Of a stretch of DNA of 17,929 bases, positions 7,017 to 13,850 are shown piece by piece; within the stretch, counting starts at the first letter, position 1; every line of letters begins with the position of its first letter. The stretch is from DATJPD01 sp035506575 (GTDB lineage Bacteria > Pseudomonadota > Alphaproteobacteria > CACIAM-22H2): positions 1-17,929 of the forward strand of contig DATJPD010000189.1 of the NCBI GenBank assembly GCA_035506575.1. The letters run 5' to 3'. The translations under genes were made by a program, and so were the position numbers. The notes under the pieces are model-generated. The model searched no databases. It was not told the origin of the DNA and worked only from the letters and a program-made list of their open reading frames with translations.

Positions 7017-7199
7017 CTCGAAATCGCCTTCTCATTGAAATCGCAGGCAGATCATGTTGCAGGCCGTTTCGCGAAAACGCGCTTTGCACCCTAAATCGCA
7101 CCGTGTTTCCCGCGGCCGTTCAACGGCTTCGCCGGATTGGTTGTTTATTGCAGCGATTTTCGGGGTGATTATGGTGGGCTGCCTTCCTGGAGACGCTCC
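7017..7199 (+). promoter_or_regulatory. Regulatory region ahead of the dioxygenase gene, with repeated AAATCGC and a palindrome
   Basis: This 183-base gap contains AAATCGC at 7021-7027, 7038-7044 and 7093-7099, and in reverse orientation at 7153-7159. The first two are part of a longer GAAATCGC repeat 17 bases apart. There is also a perfect 6-1-6 palindrome, GCCGTT-C-AACGGC, at 7115-7127, and a self-complementary TTTCGCGAAA at 7067-7076. No confident promoter hexamers were found. This density suggests regulator binding sites. Confidence 0.45.
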
Positions 7200-8246
7200 A
7201 TGACCGCGACGCAACCCGCACCCGAGCTCAGACGCTTCTCGCAAGACGTCGCCGCCCTCAATACGCGTCCGCTGTGGGAGCGCGTGGGCGGTACGCAGCC
7301 GGGCTCGGCGGCGGTGCCGACGCTGTGGCGCTATGCGGAGCTGCGGCCGCAGCTGATGCGCGCGATCGGCCTCATCACCGCTCACCAGGCGGAGCGGCGC
7401 GTGCTCATGCTCGAGAATCCGGGCCTGCCGGGCACCACCTACATCACCAACTCGCTCTATTGCGGATTGCAGGTGATCGCACCGGGCGAGGTGGCCCCGG
7501 CGCATCGCCACACGCCGAACGCGCTCCGCTTCATCATCGAGGGCGAGGGCGCCTATACGACTGTCGCCGGCGAGCGCATCGCGATGCGGCCCGGGGATTT
7601 CGTCGTGACGCCGGGCTGGAGCTGGCACGACCACGGCCATGCAGGCATCGAGCCGGTGGTCTGGCTCGATGCGCTCGACAGCCCGTTCTGCCAGTTCTTC
7701 GGCGCCACGTTCCGCGAGAACTTCCCCGGCGACACGCATCCGGTCACGCGCTCGCACCACGACTCAGCCGCGCGCTATGGCGCCGGCATGCTGCCGGTCG
7801 ACTACCGGCCGCACGGGACCGACTCGCCCTTGCTGATCTACCCCTACGACAGGTCGCGCGCGGCCCTCGCCCGCGTGGCGGCGGAAGGGCCGGTCGACCC
7901 CGTGCACGGCGTGAAGCTTCGCTACGCCAATCCCGTCACCGGCGGCCATCCGTTCCCGACCATGGCGGTCTTCTTGCAACTGCTGCCCGCTCGCTTCGCG
8001 GGACGGACCTGTCGCAGCACGGACGGCAGTGTGTTCAACGTCGTCGAGGGACGGGGCCGCATCGACATCGAGGGGCGCGTATTTCCGTTCGAACCCCACG
8101 ACGTGTTCGTGGTGCCGCCGTGGTGCCTGTACCATCTCGAGACCGACGGCGAATGTGTCCTGTTCAGCTACTCCGACCGCGCGGCCCAAGAGCGGCTGGG
8201 GTTCTGGCGCGAGGACGTCGAGGGACGGAATTCCGCCTCCGTCTGA
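7200..8246 (+). CDS. Gentisate 1,2-dioxygenase-like bicupin
   Basis: This 348-residue protein has the length and double-cupin plan of ring-cleaving gentisate 1,2-dioxygenases, which open gentisate to maleylpyruvate with Fe(II). In the first cupin, APAHRHTPNALRF (99-111) supplies H102 and H104, and GWSWHDHGHAG (139-149) supplies the third His, probably H143. The second cupin (roughly 255-330) has VFNVVEGRGRIDIEG and VFVVPPWCLYHLE but lacks a full metal triad, as is usual in the family. The ATG at 7200 is preceded by GGAGA at good spacing; an in-frame TTG at 7137 gives an unlikely extension. No maleylpyruvate isomerase or fumarylpyruvate hydrolase gene is adjacent, so substrate is uncertain: salicylate, 1-hydroxy-2-naphthoate or another hydroxybenzoate are alternatives within the same family. 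It appears to be a single-gene unit, 135 bases before cydA. Confidence 0.8.
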   Translation: MTATQPAPELRRFSQDVAALNTRPLWERVGGTQPGSAAVPTLWRYAELRPQLMRAIGLITAHQAERRVLMLENPGLPGTTYITNSLYCGLQVIAPGEVAPAHRHTPNALRFIIEGEGAYTTVAGERIAMRPGDFVVTPGWSWHDHGHAGIEPVVWLDALDSPFCQFFGATFRENFPGDTHPVTRSHHDSAARYGAGMLPVDYRPHGTDSPLLIYPYDRSRAALARVAAEGPVDPVHGVKLRYANPVTGGHPFPTMAVFLQLLPARFAGRTCRSTDGSVFNVVEGRGRIDIEGRVFPFEPHDVFVVPPWCLYHLETDGECVLFSYSDRAAQERLGFWREDVEGRNSASV

Positions 8247-8330
8247 TCCGGCGCGCCAGCCCGCAGGGAGAGCCGCGCACTTCGCGAAGGCCGCCGTATT
8301 GGGTATCTTGTATCCGTCGCCCGCCGTCTT

Positions 8331-8350
8331 TTTGTGGCGGATTTGTGTCG
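8331..8350 (+). promoter_or_regulatory. Tandem TTTGTGnCG repeat upstream of cydA
   Basis: TTTGTGGCG (8331-8339) and TTTGTGTCG (8342-8350) are direct repeats 11 bases apart, about one helical turn, ending 31 bases before the cydA start. Such phasing fits a regulator binding one face of DNA. No FNR-type or other known oxygen-regulator site was recognised in the gap. Confidence 0.3.
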
Positions 8351-8381
8351 CCCTGTTGCCACCATCCTCCGGGAAACGCGA

Positions 8382-9782
8382 ATGAGCCTGGATCCGGTTT
8401 TGCTGTCGCGCGTGCAGTTCGTCTGGGTGATCGCGTGGCACATTCTCCTGCCGGCGTTCACCGTCGGCTCGGCGTCGTACATCGCGGTGCTCGAGGCGCT
8501 GCATTTCGGGACCTCGCGGACCGTCTATCTGCGCCTGTCGATGTTCTGGACCAAGATCTTCGCCGTCTGCTTCGGCATGGGTGTGGTCTCGGGCATCGTC
8601 ATGCCGTTCCAGTTCGGCACGAACTGGAGCCGCTACGCCGACGCGACGTCGGGCGTGCTGGCGCCCTTGTTCGCCTATGAGGGTCTCACTGCCTTTTTCC
8701 TCGAGGCGGCGTTTCTCGGCGTTCTGCTGTTCGGCCGCCGGCTCGTGCCGGCCTGGGCGCACCTCGTGGCCGCGGTGATGGTGGCGGCCGGCACCTTGTT
8801 CTCCTCGTTCTGGATCCTGGCCGCCAACAGCTGGATGCAGACGCCGGCCGGCTACGCCGTCGTGGACGGCAGGTTCGTCTCGGTCGACTGGTGGCAGGTG
8901 ATCTTCAATCCGTCGTTCCCCTATCGGCTCGCGCACACGGTGGTGGGGTTCTACATCACGACCGCCTTCATCGTGCTCGGCGTGGGTGCCACCATGGTGC
9001 GCGGACGCCGCTTCATCGACGAGGCGCGGACCATGATGTCGATGGCCCTGAGCCTCTTGATCGTGCTGGTGCCGCTTCAGATCTTCATCGGCGACCAGCA
9101 CGGCCTTAATACGCTCGAGCACCAGCCGGCGAAGCTCGCCGCCATCGAGGCGCACTGGGAGACGGGCTCGCGCGTGCCGCTGATCCTGTTCGCGCTGCCC
9201 GATCAGGCGAAGGCTGACAACGACTTTGTCCTCGAAGTGCCTTTGATCGGCAGCCTCATCCTCACCCATCACGTCGACGGCGTCGTGCGGGGCCTCAAGG
9301 AGTTTCCGCGCGACCAATGGCCTCCGGTGGCGATCCCGTTCTTTGCCTTCCGCATCATGGTCGGCCTCGGCCTTCTGATGCTGGCGGTGGTCGTCGTCGG
9401 CTGGATCCTGCGCCTGACCGGGCGCCTGTTCGCGGCCACCTGGTATCTCCGGGTGTGCGTCTGGGTGGCGCCGGTCGGCTTCCTCGCCGTCCTGGCCGGG
9501 TGGACGACGACCGAGGTCGGACGGCAGCCATGGACCGTATACGGGCTCTTGCGCACCGCTGATTCGGTGTCGCCGTCGCTGACCGGCGCCGACGTCCTGC
9601 TCTCGCTCCTCGGGTACATGGTCGTGTATCTGATCATGTTCCCGACGGGTTACGTCATGATGCGGCGGCTGGTGCGGCGGGGCTTCGTGGAGATCGACAT
9701 CGACGAGCCGCCGGTCGCGAGCGGCCGGCCCGTGCGGCCGGTGGAGGCGTTGCCAGGCTCGCACGGAGGGTCGGGCGCATGA
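8382..9782 (+). CDS. cydA: Cytochrome bd-type quinol oxidase subunit I, short Q-loop (CioA-like)
   Basis: This is the haem-bearing subunit of a bd-type terminal oxidase, which reduces oxygen to water with quinol electrons in the inner membrane. The 466-residue protein keeps the key residues: H20 and H185 (in RLAHTVVG) and M326 (in FRIMVG) as haem ligands by alignment with E. coli CydA, E100 and E108 in EGLTAFFLEAAF, the Q-loop pair K251/E256 in KLAAIEAHWE, and GRQPW (380-384). Between VVRGLKEF (about 301-308) and the M326 helix there are only about 15 residues, so the long C-terminal Q-loop insert of the E. coli enzyme is missing. That is the form found in cyanide-insensitive oxidases. The ATG at 8382 begins a family-typical MSLDPVLLSRVQF. 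Its stop overlaps the cydB start as ATGA (9779-9782), indicating translational coupling. Confidence 0.93.
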   Translation: MSLDPVLLSRVQFVWVIAWHILLPAFTVGSASYIAVLEALHFGTSRTVYLRLSMFWTKIFAVCFGMGVVSGIVMPFQFGTNWSRYADATSGVLAPLFAYEGLTAFFLEAAFLGVLLFGRRLVPAWAHLVAAVMVAAGTLFSSFWILAANSWMQTPAGYAVVDGRFVSVDWWQVIFNPSFPYRLAHTVVGFYITTAFIVLGVGATMVRGRRFIDEARTMMSMALSLLIVLVPLQIFIGDQHGLNTLEHQPAKLAAIEAHWETGSRVPLILFALPDQAKADNDFVLEVPLIGSLILTHHVDGVVRGLKEFPRDQWPPVAIPFFAFRIMVGLGLLMLAVVVVGWILRLTGRLFAATWYLRVCVWVAPVGFLAVLAGWTTTEVGRQPWTVYGLLRTADSVSPSLTGADVLLSLLGYMVVYLIMFPTGYVMMRRLVRRGFVEIDIDEPPVASGRPVRPVEALPGSHGGSGA

Positions 9783-10792
9783 CCGTCTCGGTGCTCGATT
9801 TCGTGCCGATCTGGACCTTGCTCCTCGGCCTTGCCGTGTTCTTCTACGTATTGCTGGACGGCTTCGATCTCGGGGTCGGCATCTTGTATCGCTTCGCCCC
9901 CGACCGGCGGTCGCGCGACCTGATCATGAACTCGATCGCCCCGATCTGGGACGGCAACGAGACCTGGCTGGTGTTCGGCGGGCTCGGCCTGCTCGGCGCC
10001 TTTCCGCTCGCGTTCGCGATCATCATCCCGGCCGTCTATTTTCCCATCCTCATCATGCTGCTGGCCTTGATCTTCCGCGGCGTGGCCTTCGAGTTCCGCT
10101 ACCGCGACGCCGAGCATATGACGTTCTGGGACCACGCGTTCGCGTGGGGTTCGCTGGTCGCGACCTTCGCGCAAGGCATCGTGCTGGGCGCCTTCATCCA
10201 GGGATTCCACGTCCAGGGCCGCGCGTTCGTGGGATCGTCGTTCGATTGCTTCACGCCGTTTTCCCTGTTCACCGGCATCGGGCTGGTGTTCGGCTACGGG
10301 CTGCTGGGTGCCGGCTGGCTGATCATCAAGACCGAGGGCGACCTGCAGAACCTCGCGCGCGAGCAGGGGCGCTGGTGCTTCGCGGGCGTGCTCATTTCAA
10401 TAGCGGTCGTCAGCATATGGACGCCGATCCTGGACCCCGGTATCGCGCACCGCTGGTTCTCCTGGCCCGACATCGCGTTCCTGTCGCCCGTCCCGGTGAT
10501 CACGGCAATCCTCGCGTGGCTCGAATGGCGCGCCTTGCGCAGCTCATCCGAAACCGGGCCGTTCGCCTGTGCGGTCGGCCTGTTCGTCCTGTCCTTCATC
10601 GGCATCGCGATCAGCCTGTGGCCGATGATCGTGCCGCATCACTTCACCTTGTGGCAGGCAGCCTCGCCCGACCGCACGCAGGCCTTCCTGCTGGTCGGCA
10701 CCTTGTTCCTGCTGCCTGTGATCCTGATGTACAGCGGCTGGTCGTACTGGGTGTTCCGCGGCAAGGTGCGCGCGGATATCGGCTATCACTAG
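9779..10792 (+). CDS. cydB: Cytochrome bd-type quinol oxidase subunit II (CioB-like)
   Basis: This is the second, structurally related subunit of the bd-type oxidase, needed to assemble the haem core in subunit I. The 337-residue polytopic membrane protein has the family blocks LLDGFDLGVG (25-34), SIAPIWDGNETWLV (52-65) and IFRGVAFEFR (98-107), and membrane helices throughout. Its ATG overlaps the cydA stop by four bases. The gene ends at a TAG that lies in the CTAG shared with the trmFO stop on the other strand, so there is no room downstream for a small CydX-type subunit and none is seen elsewhere in the operon. No cydDC transporter genes are nearby. Confidence 0.92.
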   Translation: MTVSVLDFVPIWTLLLGLAVFFYVLLDGFDLGVGILYRFAPDRRSRDLIMNSIAPIWDGNETWLVFGGLGLLGAFPLAFAIIIPAVYFPILIMLLALIFRGVAFEFRYRDAEHMTFWDHAFAWGSLVATFAQGIVLGAFIQGFHVQGRAFVGSSFDCFTPFSLFTGIGLVFGYGLLGAGWLIIKTEGDLQNLAREQGRWCFAGVLISIAVVSIWTPILDPGIAHRWFSWPDIAFLSPVPVITAILAWLEWRALRSSSETGPFACAVGLFVLSFIGIAISLWPMIVPHHFTLWQAASPDRTQAFLLVGTLFLLPVILMYSGWSYWVFRGKVRADIGYH

Positions 10793-12168
10793 TCCGCGGC
10801 CGCGTCGCGCACGCCGAGCCAGGCATCGAGATCGGCGAGCGCACGCGCGGACATCTGGCGGCGGCGCTCGTCGCCGCGCAATTTCTTCTTTGTCGGCACG
10901 GCTTCGACCAGCGGCGGAAAGAGGCCGAAGTTGCAGTTCATCGGCTGGAAGCTCTTCGCGTCCGCCCCGCCGGTGACGTGCGCGAGCAGGGCGCCGAAGG
11001 CCGTGGTCGGCGGCGGGGCCGATGCCGCGGAGCCCAGCCGGTCGGCCGCGGCAAAGCGCCCGCAGAGCAGGCCCATCGCGGCACTCTCGACATAGCCTTC
11101 GACGCCGGTGATCTGCCCCGCGAACCTCAGGCGCGGCTCGGCCTTGAGGCGCAAGCTCGCATCGAGCAGGCGCGGCGAATTCAGGAACGTGTTGCGGTGC
11201 ACGCCGCCCAGGCGCGCGAATTCGGCACCTTCGAGGCCCGGAATGCTGCGGAAGATGCGCTTCTGCTCGGCGTGCTTGAGCTTGGTCTGGAAGCCGACGA
11301 TGTTGAACAAGGTCCCGAGCGCGTTGTCCTGGCGCAGCTGGACCACGGCGTGCGGCCGGTGCCCAGTGCGCGGATCGGTGAGGCCGACCGGCTTCATCGG
11401 GCCGAAGCGCAACGTATCCACGCCGCGGCCGGCCATGACCTCGATCGGCAGGCAGCCTTCGAAGTACGGGGTCGAGGCCTCCCACTCCTTGAACTCGGTC
11501 TTGTCGCCGGCCAGGAGGGCGGCGACGAACGCTTCATACTGCGCCCGGTCGAGGGGGCAGTTCACGTAGTCCGCACCGTCGCCGCCGCCCGGCCCGGCCT
11601 TGTCGTAGCGCGATTGGAACCACGCTTTTTGGAAGTCGATGGTCTCGCGGTAGACGATCGGCGCGATCGCATCGAAGAAGGCGAGCGCGTCCTCGCCGGT
11701 GAGCGTCCGCACCGCCTCGGCGAGTGCGGCCGAGGTGAGGGGACCCGTGGCGACGATCACATTGTCCCATTCGGCGGGTGGCAGCCCCGCGATCTCTTCG
11801 CGCACGATCTCGACCAGCGGATCGCGGACGAGGGCGTCGGTCACCGACTGCGCGAAGCCCTCACGGTCGACCGCCAAGGCGCTGCCCGCCGGGACGCGGT
11901 GCGCGTCGGCCGCGCGCAGGATCAGCGAGCCGCACCGGCGCAGCTCCGCATGCAGCAGGCCGACCGCGTTGGTCTCGCGATCGTCGGAGCGGAAGGAGTT
12001 CGAGCATACGAGCTCGGCCAGGCGGTCGGTCGCGTGCGCCTCGGTCCGCCGCTGCGGGCGCATCTCATGCAGCACGACCGGCACGCCCGCGCGCGCGATC
12101 TGCCACGCGGCTTCGGCGCCCGCCAGCCCGCCGCCGATGACATGGACCGGCTTTAACCCACTTCGCAT
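10789..12168 (-). CDS. trmFO: Folate-dependent tRNA (uracil-5-)-methyltransferase TrmFO
   Basis: TrmFO methylates U54 in the T-loop of tRNA using methylenetetrahydrofolate and FAD. The 459-residue protein opens with the FAD fold VHVIGGGLAGAEAA (8-21), followed by LHEMRP (33-38). The expected cysteines are present: C55 in ELVCSNSFRSDD (52-63) and C204 in YVNCPLDRAQYEAF (201-214). Further family blocks are PMKPVGL, LFNIVGFQTKLK, GQITGVEGYVESAAMGLL and PMNCNFGLFP. The ATG at 12168 was chosen because the fold starts within ten residues; the open frame to 12258 runs into the divergent gene. A GGAAAG lies somewhat far upstream. The 3' end overlaps cydB by four bases, tail to tail. A folate-dependent TrmFO is normal in alphaproteobacteria and supports that assignment. 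Confidence 0.93.
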   Translation of the reverse strand: MRSGLKPVHVIGGGLAGAEAAWQIARAGVPVVLHEMRPQRRTEAHATDRLAELVCSNSFRSDDRETNAVGLLHAELRRCGSLILRAADAHRVPAGSALAVDREGFAQSVTDALVRDPLVEIVREEIAGLPPAEWDNVIVATGPLTSAALAEAVRTLTGEDALAFFDAIAPIVYRETIDFQKAWFQSRYDKAGPGGGDGADYVNCPLDRAQYEAFVAALLAGDKTEFKEWEASTPYFEGCLPIEVMAGRGVDTLRFGPMKPVGLTDPRTGHRPHAVVQLRQDNALGTLFNIVGFQTKLKHAEQKRIFRSIPGLEGAEFARLGGVHRNTFLNSPRLLDASLRLKAEPRLRFAGQITGVEGYVESAAMGLLCGRFAAADRLGSAASAPPPTTAFGALLAHVTGGADAKSFQPMNCNFGLFPPLVEAVPTKKKLRGDERRRQMSARALADLDAWLGVRDAAAD

Positions 12169-12194
12169 GCGAATGAGATATCTTTCCGGCGTCC

Positions 12195-12207
12195 CCGATT
12201 CAATCGG
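12195..12207. promoter_or_regulatory. 13-bp palindrome between trmFO and the RidA-family gene
   Basis: CCGATT-C-AATCGG is a perfect 6-1-6 palindrome placed near the middle of the 68-base gap between divergent genes. It could be an operator serving one or both, or a chance stem in a short leader. Its TTCAA centre is the same as in the palindrome at 7115-7127. Confidence 0.4.
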
Positions 12208-12236
12208 CAGCAAGTTGTCCAATTGCGGAGTGCCAC

Positions 12237-12623
12237 ATGCACAAGGCTCACAATCCATCCACGGTCGTCAAGCCGCAGAGCTCCTATCACCAGGGGGTCG
12301 AGGTGGCTCCCAACGCGCGCTGGCTTTACGTCTCGGGCCAGCTCGGGGTCGGCGCCGACGGCAAGCTGCGCGAGGGGACGGCGGCGCAGGCCGAGCAGGC
12401 CTGGGCGAACATCCTGAACGTCCTGGCGGGGGCGGGGATGGGGCCGGAGAACCTCGTGAAGATCACCACCTTCATCATCGATCCGAAGGATGTAGGCGTC
12501 GTCCGTGCGGCGCGGGAAAAAGCCCTGGGCGGGACCCGTGCGGCCTCGACCCTGCTGGTCATCCAGGCGCTGGCCAGCCCTGAATACCGCATTGAAATTG
12601 AAGCCGTTGCGGCGAAAGCCTGA
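12237..12623 (+). CDS. RidA-family (YjgF/YER057c/UK114) protein
   Basis: This 128-residue protein has the size and fold pattern of the Rid family of small trimeric proteins. Canonical RidA hydrolyses reactive enamines/imines released by PLP enzymes. Seen blocks are LYVSGQLGVGADGKL (30-44), an N-terminal to central helix region AAQAEQAWANILNVLAGAG, and the C-terminal RIEIEAVA. By hand alignment from the IEIEA end, the catalytic Arg (Arg105 in E. coli RidA, in PARSCVEV) falls on a Thr in TRAASTLLVIQAL, with an Arg four residues earlier. That pattern suggests another Rid subfamily whose activity is less certain. The ATG at 12237 has GGAG six bases upstream. It is divergent from trmFO and precedes the Sel1 gene by 75 bases. 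Confidence 0.85.
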   Translation: MHKAHNPSTVVKPQSSYHQGVEVAPNARWLYVSGQLGVGADGKLREGTAAQAEQAWANILNVLAGAGMGPENLVKITTFIIDPKDVGVVRAAREKALGGTRAASTLLVIQALASPEYRIEIEAVAAKA

Positions 12624-12698
12624 TTTGGAAAGATTTGGTTAACTGCCGTCAATCTAGGATGGGGAGCCCACGTATATCTCGAAAAGGCGGCGCCTCTC

Positions 12699-13832
12699 GT
12701 GTCTCGCGGCATAAACATCACCGGCCTTGGCATGGCCCTGGTCCTTGGCTCGGCCTCCTGGGCGGTGGCCCAGACCGCGACCCCGCCCAAGGCGTTGACG
12801 CCGCCTGCGGCGACCCAGGCGCCGGCGGCCGCGGCTGCGGGTCAACCCGCGGCGCAGCCCGCCGCATCCGCCCCGGCGCCAGCCATGGCGCCGCCCGCGG
12901 TACCCACGTTCAAGCCGGTCGTCATCAATCCCGAAGACCTGCAATTCCTGAACGCGCAGGCCGACTTCCGCGCCCATAACTACGCGCGGGCCTATCTGGC
13001 GCTGCTGCCGATGGCCAACAACGGCGATGCGCGCGCGCAGTACCTGCTCGCCCAGATGTCCGATAACGGCCTCGGGCCCGTTCAACTCGATCCCGTCGAT
13101 GCCGCGCGCTGGTACACGCGGGCGGCGGAGAAGAACAACGCGGACGCGCAATTTGCCCTCGCCAATGCCTACAGCATCGGCCGCGGCGTGCCCGTCAACC
13201 CGCAGCAGGCGATCAAGTGGCTGACACGGGCTGCCGACAACGGCCACGTCACGGCCATGATGTCGCTGGCCGGGATGTACGAGACCGGCATCGGTCAGCC
13301 GCGCAATCCAGAGATGGCCGCCGAGTGGACGCGCCGCGCCGCAATGGCCGGCAGCGTGAATGCGCTCTATCTCTATGCGGTGCGCCTGATGCTGGGCGAG
13401 GGCGTGCCCAAGGATGAAAAGACGGCCGACCTTTGGATGCGGCGCGCCGCCGAGCGCGGCAATAGTGCCGCCCAGCTGATGCTCGGCCGGACGGTCGGCG
13501 ACGGGCTGAAAGCGTCGCCCGAGGAAAACACCGAGGCCTTCATGTGGCTGACCTTGGCCACCCGCCGCGCCCAGGGCGATATCCGGGCGCAGGCAGCGCA
13601 GGCTCTCCGTCGGCTGCAGCCGAACATGATGCCGAGCGACGTGCTCGCCGCAGGGCAGCGCGCGGCGGCCTGGAAGCCGATGCCGCAATTTGCGGGACTG
13701 CAGCCGGATCCGGAGTATGATCTGCCGGGCGGGCTGAACAATCCTCTTCCGCCGCAGCCTCGGAATGCGGCGCAAGGGGCACGTAACGGGACGAACGCAC
13801 CGGCGGCCGGCAGACCGGCCGGCGGGGGCTGA
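12699..13832 (+). CDS. Exported Sel1-repeat (tetratricopeptide-like) protein
   Basis: This 377-residue protein is probably exported. Residues 1-24 form a signal peptide with cleavage likely after AVA (22-24). A low-complexity Ala/Pro-rich linker (about 26-68) follows, then about five to six Sel1-like repeats (roughly 85-305). These are recognised from units such as AARWYTRAAEKNNADAQF, AIKWLTRAADNGHVTAMM, AAEWTRRAAMAGSVNAL and TADLWMRRAAERGNSAAQ, each followed by a YxxGxGV-type turn. Sel1 repeats are protein-binding scaffolds. The C-terminus is a Pro/Gly/Asn-rich tail. The start is GTG at 12699, needed to give the signal peptide its charged N-terminus; the ATG at 12732 would shorten it. The unrecognised 409-residue gene follows after 18 bases, so the two are probably co-transcribed. 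Confidence 0.85.
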   Translation: MSRGINITGLGMALVLGSASWAVAQTATPPKALTPPAATQAPAAAAAGQPAAQPAASAPAPAMAPPAVPTFKPVVINPEDLQFLNAQADFRAHNYARAYLALLPMANNGDARAQYLLAQMSDNGLGPVQLDPVDAARWYTRAAEKNNADAQFALANAYSIGRGVPVNPQQAIKWLTRAADNGHVTAMMSLAGMYETGIGQPRNPEMAAEWTRRAAMAGSVNALYLYAVRLMLGEGVPKDEKTADLWMRRAAERGNSAAQLMLGRTVGDGLKASPEENTEAFMWLTLATRRAQGDIRAQAAQALRRLQPNMMPSDVLAAGQRAAAWKPMPQFAGLQPDPEYDLPGGLNNPLPPQPRNAAQGARNGTNAPAAGRPAGGG

Positions 13833-13850
13833 GGCGGGGGATAGACGCGA

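Noticed and set aside
7764..9764. Minus-strand open frame of 666 codons
   Set aside because: It is antisense to the dioxygenase and cydA genes, with low-complexity Asp/His/Arg composition and no recognisable motif.
10144..12156. Plus-strand open frame of 670 codons
   Set aside because: It overlaps cydB out of frame and runs antisense to trmFO; both of those are certain from conserved motifs.
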